From an uncultured Ruminococcus sp. (GTDB taxonomy: Bacteria; Bacillota; Clostridia; Oscillospirales; Ruminococcaceae), in NCBI RefSeq assembly GCF_946415235.1, contig NZ_CAMKRR010000013.1, forward strand, positions 1-50,722: a DNA stretch of 50,722 nucleotides, given 5' to 3'. A model generated the notes under the pieces. That model worked only from the letters and a program-made list of their open reading frames with translations, made no database searches and was not told the origin of the DNA. A program made the translations under genes and the position numbers. Of this stretch, positions 1-7,384 are shown one piece after another. Positions within the stretch are counted from its first letter, which is position 1, and every line of letters starts with the position of its first letter.

Positions 1-14
1 TAGGAGGAGTTCAA

Positions 15-1166
15 ATGTCAGATTTCAATTATGAGGAAACACTCGAACCCGATGTTAACATTAAGGTCATCGGTGTAGGCGGCGGTGGTGGAAACGCCGT
101 AAACTGCATGGTAGATTCGGGTGTCAATAATATAGAATATATCGCGATCAATACAGATGCCAAGGCTCTTAACAAGTCAAAGGCCACTACAAGGATACCG
201 ATCGGCGCTAAGCTCACAAAGGGAAGAGGAGCAGGAAACAAGCCAGAGATCGGTCAGCGCAGTGCCGAGGAGAACCGCGACGAGATCGAGACACACCTCA
301 AGGGTGCTGACATGATCTTCATAACCGCAGGTATGGGCGGCGGAACAGGTACGGGAGCTGCTCCTGTAGTTGCAAAGATCGCAAAGGAAATGGATATCCT
401 TACAGTCGCAGTCGTTACAAAGCCATTCCTTTTCGAGAGAGAGCAGAAAATGGCTCAGGCTGAGAGAGGTATCGCAGAACTCAGAAAGTATGTTGACTCC
501 CTTATCGTTATCCCTAATGAAAGACTTCTTGTGGGACTTGACAAGCCCCTTACAATGCTCCAGTCCTTCGCACTGTCAGACGACGTGCTCAAGACAGGTG
601 TAAAGAGCATCTCCGACCTTATTGTTGAAGAGGGCTATATCAACCTTGACTTCGCAGACGTTTCAACTATCATGAGAAACGCAGGCTATGCTCACATGGC
701 TATCGGTCACGGTACAGGCAAGGACAAGGCAAGAGACGCTGCAAATGCAGTTATCTCCAGCCCGCTTCTTGAGACATCTATCTCGGGCGCTAAGAGACTT
801 CTTATCAATATCGCAATGTCAGAGGATATCCTTTCATCCGATGTTGATGCAGCTACAAAGATGATAACTGATACAGCCGCTGACGGTGTTGAGTTCATCT
901 TTGGTACAGCATTCAAGGAAGATATGCAGGATGAGATGACTATCACAGTTATCGCTGCGGGATTCGACGATATGGATTCTGCCAATGACGCAGCAGTTGC
1001 GGCGGCAGCAGCAGGCGAAGAGAGCCACGATGATGATATCATCCCGATCGACAATCCTCTTATTGACGGACTTGGCTTCGGCGCACCGAGCAGCGCTCCG
1101 AGACCTGCTTCGACATCAAATCAGGATTACGACCTTGACGACATCTTCAAGATGCTCGGCAACTAA
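15..1166 (+). CDS. ftsZ: Cell division protein FtsZ
   Basis: Tubulin-like GTPase that polymerises into the Z ring at midcell. The 383-residue length is normal. The N-terminal nucleotide-binding fold carries [11 protein letters not shown] (20-30) and the tubulin signature GGGTGTG at 108-114, followed by [11 protein letters not shown]. The C-terminal third is a short acidic/Ala-rich linker ending in the conserved tail DLDDIFKML, the variant of the peptide that binds FtsA/SepF/ZapA-type partners. The start is fixed by TAGGAGGAG eight bases upstream of ATG at 15. The promoter lies outside the window. A good hairpin terminator follows at 1176, so this is the last gene of its transcript. Confidence 0.98.
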   Translation: MSDFNYEETLEPDVNIKVIGVGGGGGNAVNCMVDSGVNNIEYIAINTDAKALNKSKATTRIPIGAKLTKGRGAGNKPEIGQRSAEENRDEIETHLKGADMIFITAGMGGGTGTGAAPVVAKIAKEMDILTVAVVTKPFLFEREQKMAQAERGIAELRKYVDSLIVIPNERLLVGLDKPLTMLQSFALSDDVLKTGVKSISDLIVEEGYINLDFADVSTIMRNAGYAHMAIGHGTGKDKARDAANAVISSPLLETSISGAKRLLINIAMSEDILSSDVDAATKMITDTAADGVEFIFGTAFKEDMQDEMTITVIAAGFDDMDSANDAAVAAAAAGEESHDDDIIPIDNPLIDGLGFGAPSSAPRPASTSNQDYDLDDIFKMLGN

Positions 1167-1175
1167 TAGAAATAT

Positions 1176-1206
1176 AAAGCGGTTCGTTATGAGCCGCTTT
1201 TGTTTT
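1176..1206 (+). terminator. Rho-independent terminator of ftsZ
   Basis: Ten-base stem (1177-1186 against 1191-1200, one T-G pair) with a short loop, followed by a T-rich tail, ten bases after the ftsZ stop. Confidence 0.85.
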
Positions 1207-1365
1207 ATGCGGAGAAAGCCGAAGAACGGCTTGAAATCGGCTTGATAAAAGGTTTTGACAGCGTATTTCCGGCGTCTGCAAAAGACTTTTGGTTGAAAAA
1301 ATATGCCGTGTCTGCTATGATGAGTTCAGACAAGGGAAGCACCCTTGCAGAAAGGAGTGGAACGT

Positions 1366-1986
1366 ATGGAACTGAGCAACAGGATAAAGGAACTGAGAAC
1401 TGAAAAGGGCTGGTCGCAGGAGGTACTGGCACAGCGCGCGTATGTCAGCCGTCAGACCATATCCAACTGGGAGACCGAAAGGAGCTATCCCGATGTTCAT
1501 AGTCTGCTTATCCTAAGCGATGTATTCGGCGTTTCCCTCGATGAGCTTATCAAAGGAGATGTTGATGCTATGAAAGAGAAGGTTACAAAGAATGACGGAA
1601 AAGAAATGAAAAAGCTCTATAACCTTGCAGGCATAGAATGTCTTGCAGGTCTGGCTTCGGCTGTTCTCTGCGGTGCGTTGGAAGTCGAGATGTTAAAATT
1701 GTTATTTGCGATGCGTACCGGAGCGTTTCTGACGGTAACTTTTATATCATTTCGCAAAATGGGCAAAATACAGGAAGAGAACGATGTTCAGACCTACCGT
1801 GAGGTCATTGCATTCATGAACGGCGAAACTCTTGATGACATCGAAAAGGCAAAGGAGCTTGAAAAGCGGAAGGGCTTGAAAAAGAAACATATTATGACTT
1901 TAGCTTTGGTTTTGGGTATAGGCGTGGCAATCGAATTTGTCATATTTTCCGTTATGTTTCTGGAGAGACGCGGATATATTATTTAA
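1366..1986 (+). CDS. XRE-family HTH regulator with membrane tail
   Basis: 206 residues. Residues 1-63 are a Cro/CI helix-turn-helix: LRTEKGWSQEVLAQRAYVSR then QTISNWETERSYPDVHSLL, typical of small clostridial XRE repressors. The rest is unlike a DNA-binding protein: two hydrophobic stretches (about 85-120 and the last 25 residues) suggest membrane insertion, so it may be a membrane-tethered regulator. ATG at 1366 is preferred over the in-frame codon at 1345 because AAAGGAG lies seven bases before it and the HTH begins there. It stands alone between ftsZ and the DivIVA-like gene; the target is unknown. Confidence 0.85.
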   Translation: MELSNRIKELRTEKGWSQEVLAQRAYVSRQTISNWETERSYPDVHSLLILSDVFGVSLDELIKGDVDAMKEKVTKNDGKEMKKLYNLAGIECLAGLASAVLCGALEVEMLKLLFAMRTGAFLTVTFISFRKMGKIQEENDVQTYREVIAFMNGETLDDIEKAKELEKRKGLKKKHIMTLALVLGIGVAIEFVIFSVMFLERRGYII

Positions 1987-2197
1987 ACCCGAGCGTGAGA
2001 AATTCATTCGGGATTTCTCCTTGATGTCTGTAAAAGCACATTTTGTATAGCTTTTGTATTTCTAAACTGTAACTAAATATATTTTTATAACGCAAAAAAG
2101 TAAAGACATTGACACTGAAATATCGAATGAGCAGTTTTTACTGTATTTTTATAGTAAATTGCACTAAAATCAATTCAAATTTTCTACATTTCAATAG

Positions 2198-2226
2198 TTG
2201 AAATAATATAATAAATATGTTATAAT
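2198..2226 (+). promoter_or_regulatory. SigA-type promoter for the DivIVA-like gene
   Basis: TTGAAA (2198-2203), 17-nt spacer, TATAAT (2221-2226). Consensus -10 and one mismatch in -35. Start expected near 2233. Confidence 0.8.
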
Positions 2227-2346
2227 TTACATAAGGCAAAATCATCAGAACCTGTATTCATGGACTGTGAAGGCTTTTTTATATGCAATATCACTAATTC
2301 CGCCTTCATAGCGCTCGAATATGGGTTCTTATTCCTTAATTTTTTA

Positions 2347-2363
2347 CCTCGGTCTGACCGAGG
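2347..2363 (+). promoter_or_regulatory. Short GC hairpin just before the ribosome binding site
   Basis: CCTCGGT-CTG-ACCGAGG, a perfect seven-base stem, with the ribosome binding site (ACGGAGAG) starting a few bases later. It resembles the hairpin at 3860-3880 before the next gene. Role unknown; possibly 5' mRNA stability or start-site presentation. Confidence 0.5.
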
Positions 2364-2378
2364 GGAACGGAGAGTACC

Positions 2379-3842
2379 ATGAGCGAACCAACACCAACCG
2401 TATTAAGAGAGACCAAGATCGGTCAGAAGGGATTTATCAAAGAGGACGTTATTACTTACCTTGATGAGCTTAATTCCAAGATAGTTGCCCTTGAAGAAGA
2501 CAACAAGGCTTTGAAGGAAAAAGGGGGACAGGCTGATCCTGAGGAAATAAATAAGTACAAGACACAGATCGAAAACCTTCAGGAAAAACTCAATACCTCC
2601 AATAATGCTCTCAGAGCTGCAAAAAAGGAAAATGAAGAACTTCAGAATACAATAAACCAGCTTAAGGCTCAGGGAGGCGGACAGCAGGCTGCTGCTGCAC
2701 TCGAGGCTGCAAAGAAGGAAATAGATACGCTTAAGGAAAAGCTCAAGGCAGCAGAGCAGAAGGCTGCTGCAGGTGCTGCAAATCCGCAGGCAAACGCACA
2801 GACAACTGCCGCTCTTGAAGCTGCAAAGAAGGAGATCGAGGATCTCAGGAACAGGCTCAAGGCTGCCGAGCAGAAGGCTGCTTCAGCAGGTGCTGCACCT
2901 GCCGGCGGAGCTGCCGATGCAGAGCTTGCAAAGGCTAAGCAGGAGATCATTAAGATCTCTGATGAGCTCACTGCAAAGACCAAGGAGATCGCAGAGCTCA
3001 CCGGCAAGCTCGAGGCTAAGACCAAGGAAGCTGCTGAAAAGACTGCTGAGATATCCAAGCTCAATGACGAGATCGTTGACCTCAAGGAGAATGCAGCTCC
3101 TACATTTGATATGGGCGCTCTCTTCACCGAGGCTCAGAAGAACGTAACTCAGATCCAGAACAAGGCTAAGAAGGACGCTGAGGCAGTTACCAAGGAAGCC
3201 AACGACAAGGCTGCTCAGGTCATCAAGGATGCAAATATCGAGGCTGAAAAGGCAGTTGCAAACGCTAATGTTGCAGCTGAGGCCTGCATAAAGGAAGCTA
3301 ACGAACAGGCTCGCAATACTGTCAACGAGGCTAATGCACACGCTGACAAGGTAAATGCAATGTCCAAGACTGTACGCGAAATGCTCCTCACAGAGATCGA
3401 GAGCATCAACAGCAAGTTCACGGATATCGCTTCTGTACTCAATAACCTTACAGGCCAGTGCTCGGGCAGAATGAACGAGGCTCAGAATATCATCGGCGAA
3501 GCCCGCAAGGCTGTTGATACTCAGAAGAACGACGGCGTCGTAAAGAGATCGGATCCTCCGAGGGCTGAATTCAAGCCTTCAAAGGCTCCCAGAGGAGATA
3601 TTTCGGAGCTCCCCTCAGCAAAGGTAAATGAGGCAAAGAGCGACGACGCAGGCATAAACAAGAATAACAACAATAACTTCAATAACAACAATAAGCCTGC
3701 ACAGCAGAATAATCAGCCTGCTGCACAGAATCAGCAGAACAAGCCTGCACAGGGCGGAAACAAGAGCGCAAACTTCAATTTTGATATGGCTGAGCTCCTG
3801 AAGGCTGCTGAGGAAGAGGCTGCCAAGGAAGGCGAAAACTAA
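2379..3842 (+). CDS. DivIVA-like coiled-coil protein with Asn/Gln-rich tail
   Basis: 487 residues. The N-terminus (about 9-34, KIGQKGFIKEDVITYLDELN) resembles the DivIVA membrane-curvature domain, in which a short Gly-turn is followed by a xxVxxYLDxL helix. Residues 35-250 are heptad coiled coil with three related Ala/Lys/Glu blocks containing AALEAAKKEI. Residues 255-385 form an Ala-rich helical segment like ATP synthase b/DivIVA coiled coils. The last 80 residues are Asn/Gln-rich low complexity ending in a conserved-looking FDMAELLKAAEEEA helix. A role in polar or septal scaffolding is inferred from the N-terminus and the nearness to ftsZ. ATG at 2379 follows ACGGAGAG. Strongly biased codon use (AAG, GCT) suggests high expression. 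Confidence 0.7.
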   Translation: MSEPTPTVLRETKIGQKGFIKEDVITYLDELNSKIVALEEDNKALKEKGGQADPEEINKYKTQIENLQEKLNTSNNALRAAKKENEELQNTINQLKAQGGGQQAAAALEAAKKEIDTLKEKLKAAEQKAAAGAANPQANAQTTAALEAAKKEIEDLRNRLKAAEQKAASAGAAPAGGAADAELAKAKQEIIKISDELTAKTKEIAELTGKLEAKTKEAAEKTAEISKLNDEIVDLKENAAPTFDMGALFTEAQKNVTQIQNKAKKDAEAVTKEANDKAAQVIKDANIEAEKAVANANVAAEACIKEANEQARNTVNEANAHADKVNAMSKTVREMLLTEIESINSKFTDIASVLNNLTGQCSGRMNEAQNIIGEARKAVDTQKNDGVVKRSDPPRAEFKPSKAPRGDISELPSAKVNEAKSDDAGINKNNNNNFNNNNKPAQQNNQPAAQNQQNKPAQGGNKSANFNFDMAELLKAAEEEAAKEGEN

Positions 3843-3859
3843 GAATGATATTTCCGTAT

Positions 3860-3880
3860 CCCCTCGGCTCGTCCGAGGGG
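3860..3880 (+). promoter_or_regulatory. GC hairpin between DivIVA-like and sigma factor genes
   Basis: CCCCTCGG-CTCGT-CCGAGGGG, eight-base perfect stem, 18 bases after the stop. There is no adjacent U-tract, so it is a poor intrinsic terminator. It shares CCTCGG/CCGAGG and a trailing GGGG-CGG with the hairpin at 2347. Confidence 0.5.
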
Positions 3881-3921
3881 GGCGGATAATAAACAATTTT
3901 ATCGGATATGCAGATTGTTAG

Positions 3922-4521
3922 GTGGATATCTTGCTTGATTTGGATTTCAATTTGAATGAACTTAACTGTAAAGCGGACGAGGAGCTTGCCGTTCTCGGCA
4001 AGACTGACAAAACAGCAGCAGCTGTGCTCATCTCCCGTTTTTCAAGGCTTGTTTTTATTAAATCGGAAATTTATGCAAACTCCGAGACCGACAGCGACGA
4101 CCTGCATCAGGAGGGTATGATCGGGCTGCTTAAGGCTATCGACGCATTCGATCCCCGTAAAGGCGTAAAGTTCTGTACCTTTGCCGAGGTATGTATCGTC
4201 AATCGTATGAAAACTTTACTTAAAAAGTCCGAAAGGGATCTAAGCTTTGCGGAAAGGGTAGACGAGGAAGAAGCAGCTGATGTACTGTCCGTTGAGGAAA
4301 CTCCTGAAAGTATTTATTTTTATAAGGAATTCTTTTCCGAGCTCTGGAGGGATATATGTTCCGTCCTTTCTCTTACGGAGCTGAACGTGCTTACGCTCTG
4401 CGTACAGGGCGACAGCTACAAGAGTGCTGCGGAAAAGCTGGGGATGACCGAGAAATCGGTCGATAATGCAATGCAGCGTGCAAGGAAGAAGATCCGCGCA
4501 CTTATGCATGATACAAATTGA
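3922..4521 (+). CDS. SigH-like RNA polymerase sigma factor
   Basis: About 199 residues. Region 2 is recognisable: AAAVLISRFSRLVFIKSEIY, then DSDDLHQEGMIGLLKAIDAF and FDPRKGVKFCTFAEVCIVNR, the core-binding/-10 recognition helices of the SigH/alternative sigma-70 group. Region 4 near the C-terminus is a helix-turn-helix (LTLCVQGDSYKSAAEKLGM then TEKSVDNAMQRARKKI). The start is uncertain. GTG at 3922 has no clear ribosome site, whereas TTG at 3931 lies five bases after AGGTGG and may be the true start (196 residues). It may control stationary-phase or competence-like genes, but this is inferred from family only. Confidence 0.85.
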   Translation: MDILLDLDFNLNELNCKADEELAVLGKTDKTAAAVLISRFSRLVFIKSEIYANSETDSDDLHQEGMIGLLKAIDAFDPRKGVKFCTFAEVCIVNRMKTLLKKSERDLSFAERVDEEEAADVLSVEETPESIYFYKEFFSELWRDICSVLSLTELNVLTLCVQGDSYKSAAEKLGMTEKSVDNAMQRARKKIRALMHDTN

Positions 4522-4525
4522 ATAT

Positions 4526-4592
4526 GACCGTGTAGCTCAAGCCAGCAGAGCGTTGTTTTACAAAGATGTGGGTGGAAATCCAACCGTGGTCG
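4526..4592 (+). ncRNA. tRNA-like cloverleaf RNA lacking an anticodon arm
   Basis: Reads as a tRNA with a stunted anticodon arm. Acceptor stem 4526-4532 pairs with 4585-4591 (7/7, two G-U). T4533 A4534 match U8 A9. D-stem GCTC (4535-4538) pairs with GAGC (4548-4551) around a nine-base loop. The anticodon arm is only TTGT-TTT-ACAA (4553-4563), too short for an anticodon loop. The T-stem (4568-4572 with 4580-4584, 4/5 pairs) holds a seven-base loop, TGGAAAT. The D-loop has CC where tRNAs have G18 G19, and the T-loop has GG where tRNAs have T55 C56, so the elbow contact appears kept with strands swapped. No CCA end is encoded. It lies in the leader of the zinc-ribbon gene. Not a translating tRNA; class unknown. 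Confidence 0.55.
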
Positions 4593-4618
4593 AAAATAAT
4601 TAAGCGAGGTATAGTACT

Positions 4619-4894
4619 ATGTACGAAGACAAGACATTAGTTTGCAAGGAGTGCGGAAACGAGTTTATTTTCTCCGCAGGCGAACAGGAATTTTATGCAG
4701 AGAAAGGCTTCGTTAACGAGCCCCAGAGATGCAAATCATGTCGTGACGCAAGAAAGAACGCAGGTAAGGCTGAGCGTGTAATGTACACAGCGGTTTGCGC
4801 GTCATGCGGCGGTGAAGCAAAGGTACCTTTCGAGCCAAAGGAAGGAAGAGCAGTTTATTGCAGCGATTGCTTTGCCAAAATGAACGAGTCGTAA
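4619..4894 (+). CDS. Zinc-ribbon domain protein
   Basis: 91 residues with two zinc ribbons: CKECGNEF...RCKSCRDAR in the first half and CASCGGEA...YCSDCFAKM in the second, eight Cys in four CxxC knuckles. The first half has the FYAEKGF signature seen in small clostridial zinc-ribbon proteins, the second the VPFEPKEGRAVYCSDCF signature of the CxxC zinc-ribbon family. Function is not known; such proteins are proposed to bind nucleic acid or protein partners. ATG at 4619 follows GAGGT. The 5' leader contains the tRNA-like RNA at 4526-4592, a possible cis-regulator. Confidence 0.85.
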   Translation: MYEDKTLVCKECGNEFIFSAGEQEFYAEKGFVNEPQRCKSCRDARKNAGKAERVMYTAVCASCGGEAKVPFEPKEGRAVYCSDCFAKMNES

Positions 4895-4909
4895 TTAATG
4901 AGACCGGGA

Positions 4910-4941
4910 GCACAGTCGGAAACGGCTGTGCTTGGTTTTGT
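4910..4941 (+). terminator. Rho-independent terminator after the zinc-ribbon gene
   Basis: Stem 4910-4917 with 4924-4931 (8 bp, one T-G), loop GGAAAC, followed by TTGGTTTTGTTT. Confidence 0.8.
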
Positions 4942-4993
4942 TTATGCGTACTGCTATGCGGTGCGCTATTTTGTTTATATATGAGGTGCGGAA

Positions 4994-6439
4994 ATGCTTG
5001 ATAAAAGACTGAAAAAAATTGCTGAACTTGTCAGCGGAAAGGGAACAGCGGCAGATATCGGTACTGACCATGCTTACCTTGCGGCTGAGCTCGTAACGAG
5101 CGGAAAGTGCAGCAGGGTCATAGCTTCGGATATAAAGGAAGGTCCTCTTGAATCGGCAAGGAATACCGTTGAAAGGTATGGAGTGCAGGACAAGGTGGAG
5201 CTCATACTTTCCGACGGACTTGAAAATGTACCGTTGGGGGGCGTTTCCGATATTGTCATCGCAGGCATGGGCGGAGAGACTATCGCCGCAATTCTCGGGA
5301 AAAAAGCCGCTTATGAGCGCGATGATATCAGGTTCATACTCCAGCCCATGACAAAGGTGGAGCTTCTGCGCCGAAAGCTGTACGAAATGTGCTATGAGAT
5401 AACCGAGGAGCATATAGTTGCGGACGGCGATAAGATGTACGTTATAATCGTCGCTGAGGGCGCAGGTGACTGGCGCCTGCTGACCGAGTTTGAATCCCTT
5501 TACGGCTTTTTTGAAAACGATGAGCTCGGAGCAGAGTACCGCAGGAGAGAGGCACAGAGACTTTCGAAGATAGGCAGTGCTCTTGAAGGCAGCGGAAACA
5601 GCTCGGGAGCGCAGCATTACGCAGCTCTTGCGTATAAAATGGAAAACGGCTGCGACATCGTAAAAACTGATGATATTTACAGCTATCTCGACACACTTTA
5701 TCCTTTCGCATCACAGGACAGCTGGGACAATTCGGGACTTCTCGTGGAAAACTATGATATGGAGTGCAGCAAGGTGCTCCTTTCTCTTGATATCAGCCAA
5801 AAAGCAGTGCTGGAGGCTTCGGAGAAAGGTGCGGAGCTCATTATTTCGCATCATCCCGTGATATTTGAGCCCCTCAAAGCCATAACCCGCAGCAGCGTGG
5901 TGTATGAGCTTATCGACAGCGGTATCGCAGCGATTTGTATGCATACGAACCTCGATATCAGCGAGGGCGGCACTAACGGAGTTATCCTCAGGGAGCTTGA
6001 GAAGAAGTACAAGCTTACAGGTGAGCCCGAACCCTTTGAGGAAATTGGCGGCGGCAGGCACTACGGCTGGATAGTTCAGCTTGAAGAGCCTATATTCCCT
6101 GCGGAGCTTGCGAAAGGGCTCAAAGAAATATTCGGCTGCGAGTATGTCCGCATGAGCAGACGCAGACACAAGATATCAAGGATCGCATTCTGCTCCGGCT
6201 CAGGCGGCTCAATGCTGGGAGAAGCTATTGCAAAGGACTGCGATGCGCTCATAACAGGCGATGTGAAGCATGATGTGTGGATAGACGCCAACAACAGCCT
6301 TATATCGCTGTTCGACTGCGGTCACTTCCACACCGAGAATATAGTTCTGCCCGAGCTTCGCCGCGTCCTCGAGGAAAAATTCCCGCAGCTCGACGTGGAG
6401 ATCGCCGAGGGATCGGTCGATCCCTGCGAGTACGTCTGA
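4994..6439 (+). CDS. TrmK-type tRNA methyltransferase fused to Nif3/YqfO
   Basis: 481 residues in one uninterrupted frame. Residues 1-225 are TrmK (tRNA m1A22 methyltransferase): SAM-binding GTAADIGTDHAYLAAEL, ASDIKEGPLESA, AGMGGET near 94, and FILQPMTKVELLR. Residues 228-481 are a Nif3/DUF34 protein: SYLDTLYPFASQDSWDNSGL at its start, metal-ligand His286-His287 in ISHHPVIF, HTNLD, and C-terminal FDCGHFHTE. In Bacillus the two genes (yqfN, yqfO) are adjacent but separate. The two halves meet with almost no linker. The fusion supports a joint role in tRNA modification, although the Nif3 activity is unsettled. The start ATG follows GAGGTGCGG; the next gene begins nine bases after the stop. Confidence 0.88.
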   Translation: MLDKRLKKIAELVSGKGTAADIGTDHAYLAAELVTSGKCSRVIASDIKEGPLESARNTVERYGVQDKVELILSDGLENVPLGGVSDIVIAGMGGETIAAILGKKAAYERDDIRFILQPMTKVELLRRKLYEMCYEITEEHIVADGDKMYVIIVAEGAGDWRLLTEFESLYGFFENDELGAEYRRREAQRLSKIGSALEGSGNSSGAQHYAALAYKMENGCDIVKTDDIYSYLDTLYPFASQDSWDNSGLLVENYDMECSKVLLSLDISQKAVLEASEKGAELIISHHPVIFEPLKAITRSSVVYELIDSGIAAICMHTNLDISEGGTNGVILRELEKKYKLTGEPEPFEEIGGGRHYGWIVQLEEPIFPAELAKGLKEIFGCEYVRMSRRRHKISRIAFCSGSGGSMLGEAIAKDCDALITGDVKHDVWIDANNSLISLFDCGHFHTENIVLPELRRVLEEKFPQLDVEIAEGSVDPCEYV

Positions 6440-6448
6440 GGTGAGGGC

Positions 6449-7267
6449 ATGAGTATATTTATATGTCCCGTGTGCGGAGAAAAGCTCGAACCTGCGGAAA
6501 GTTCCTATGTTTGCCCGAATCGTCACAGCTTTGACAGGGCAAAGAGCGGCTACGTCAATCTGCTGCTTTCAAAGCATATGGGAAAAGCAGTTCACGGGGA
6601 CAACAGGTTCATGATACAGGCAAGGCGCAGCTTCCTTAACAAAGGCTATTACGAACCGCTTTGCAGTGCGCTATGTGAAGCTGTATGCGAGCATATTAAG
6701 GGAATGGCGATTCTTGACGCAGGCTGCGGTGAGGGATACTATACTGCCGCAATAATTGATAAGCTCCGTGAGCACAATATTGCTGCGGACGTATACGGCA
6801 TAGACATATCAAAAGCAGCCGTTGAGTACACCGCAAAGAGGTGCAGAGAAGCGGAGCTTGCGGTAGCAAGCGTATTTCATATACCCGCAGCTGATAAAAG
6901 CTGCGAAATGATTGTCACACTTTTTGCCCCCTACTGCGGAGAGGAGCTCCTGAGAGTACTGAAGGACGATGGCATAATGATAATGGCCATCCCCTCGGCA
7001 GACCATTTGTGGGAGCTCAAACAGGCGATATATGATGTTCCTTACAGGAACGAGGTCAAGCCCTACGAGCTTGAGGGCTTCGAGCTCCTTGACAAAAAGC
7101 GCATAACCTACGATATGCAAATCGGCACTCAGGAGGACATCGACGCTCTGTTTTCAATGACTCCCTATTACTACCGAACAGGCAGGGAGCAGCAGGAGCG
7201 GCTGTCGCAAATAGGCAGTATTACCACAAAAGCTGACTTTGAATTGCTTGTATACCGCAAATTTTGA
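6449..7267 (+). CDS. RlmA-type 23S rRNA guanine-N1 methyltransferase
   Basis: 272 residues, the usual length. An N-terminal zinc site (C6, C9, C22, H26 in FICPVCGEK...YVCPNRHSF) precedes FDRAKSGYVNLLL, a hallmark of RlmA proteins, then GDNRFMIQARRSFL. The Rossmann SAM motif ILDAGCGEGYY lies near residue 88-98 and acidic GIDISKAAVEYT follows. Family members methylate G745 or G748 in helix 35 of 23S rRNA; the latter subgroup confers tylosin tolerance. Sequence alone does not distinguish them. It is cotranscribed with the TrmK-Nif3 fusion upstream. Confidence 0.85.
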   Translation: MSIFICPVCGEKLEPAESSYVCPNRHSFDRAKSGYVNLLLSKHMGKAVHGDNRFMIQARRSFLNKGYYEPLCSALCEAVCEHIKGMAILDAGCGEGYYTAAIIDKLREHNIAADVYGIDISKAAVEYTAKRCREAELAVASVFHIPAADKSCEMIVTLFAPYCGEELLRVLKDDGIMIMAIPSADHLWELKQAIYDVPYRNEVKPYELEGFELLDKKRITYDMQIGTQEDIDALFSMTPYYYRTGREQQERLSQIGSITTKADFELLVYRKF

Positions 7268-7288
7268 TTAGAATAAAACCGCATAAAA

Positions 7289-7297
7289 TGGTATAAT
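7289..7297 (+). promoter_or_regulatory. rqcH: Extended -10 promoter element before rqcH
   Basis: TGG-TATAAT (TGn extended -10). No good -35 at 17 nt, so strength relies on the TG motif. Transcription from here would run through the hairpin at 7326-7368 before reaching rqcH. Confidence 0.5.
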
Positions 7298-7325
7298 TAT
7301 ATCAGAAGAGAATGTGCGGTTCGCA

Positions 7326-7368
7326 GAACGCAGTGACCGTATCGGAATGGCTCTGCGTTCATTTTTTT
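7326..7368 (+). terminator. Terminator/attenuator-like hairpin upstream of rqcH
   Basis: GAACGCAG (7326-7333) pairs with CTGCGTTC (7353-7360), then A and seven T. It ends two bases before the rqcH ribosome binding site. It either ends the upstream operon or acts as an attenuator in the leader started at the extended -10. A competing small hairpin, GTTC-GCA-GAAC (7319-7329), overlaps its 5' arm. Confidence 0.7.
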
Positions 7369-7384
7369 GAAAAGGAATGATAAT

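Larger units (their letters stand above)
1987..2378 (+). other. Gene-free AT-rich intergenic region
   Basis: No credible coding sequence. It holds one excellent promoter (2198-2226) and a short GC hairpin just before the next start (2347-2363). The predicted leader is about 145 nt and otherwise featureless apart from a T-run at 2275-2280. Confidence 0.6.

Noticed and set aside
3655..3745. AAC/AAT-rich repeats as a possible CRISPR or tandem repeat array
   Set aside because: They encode the Asn/Gln-rich tail of the DivIVA-like protein in frame and have no spacer structure.
4565..4592. T-box riboswitch (GGGTGG...ACCGTGG resembles the T-box GGGTGGNACCGCG)
   Set aside because: No stem I, specifier loop or terminator; the whole element is 67 nt and fits a cloverleaf far better.
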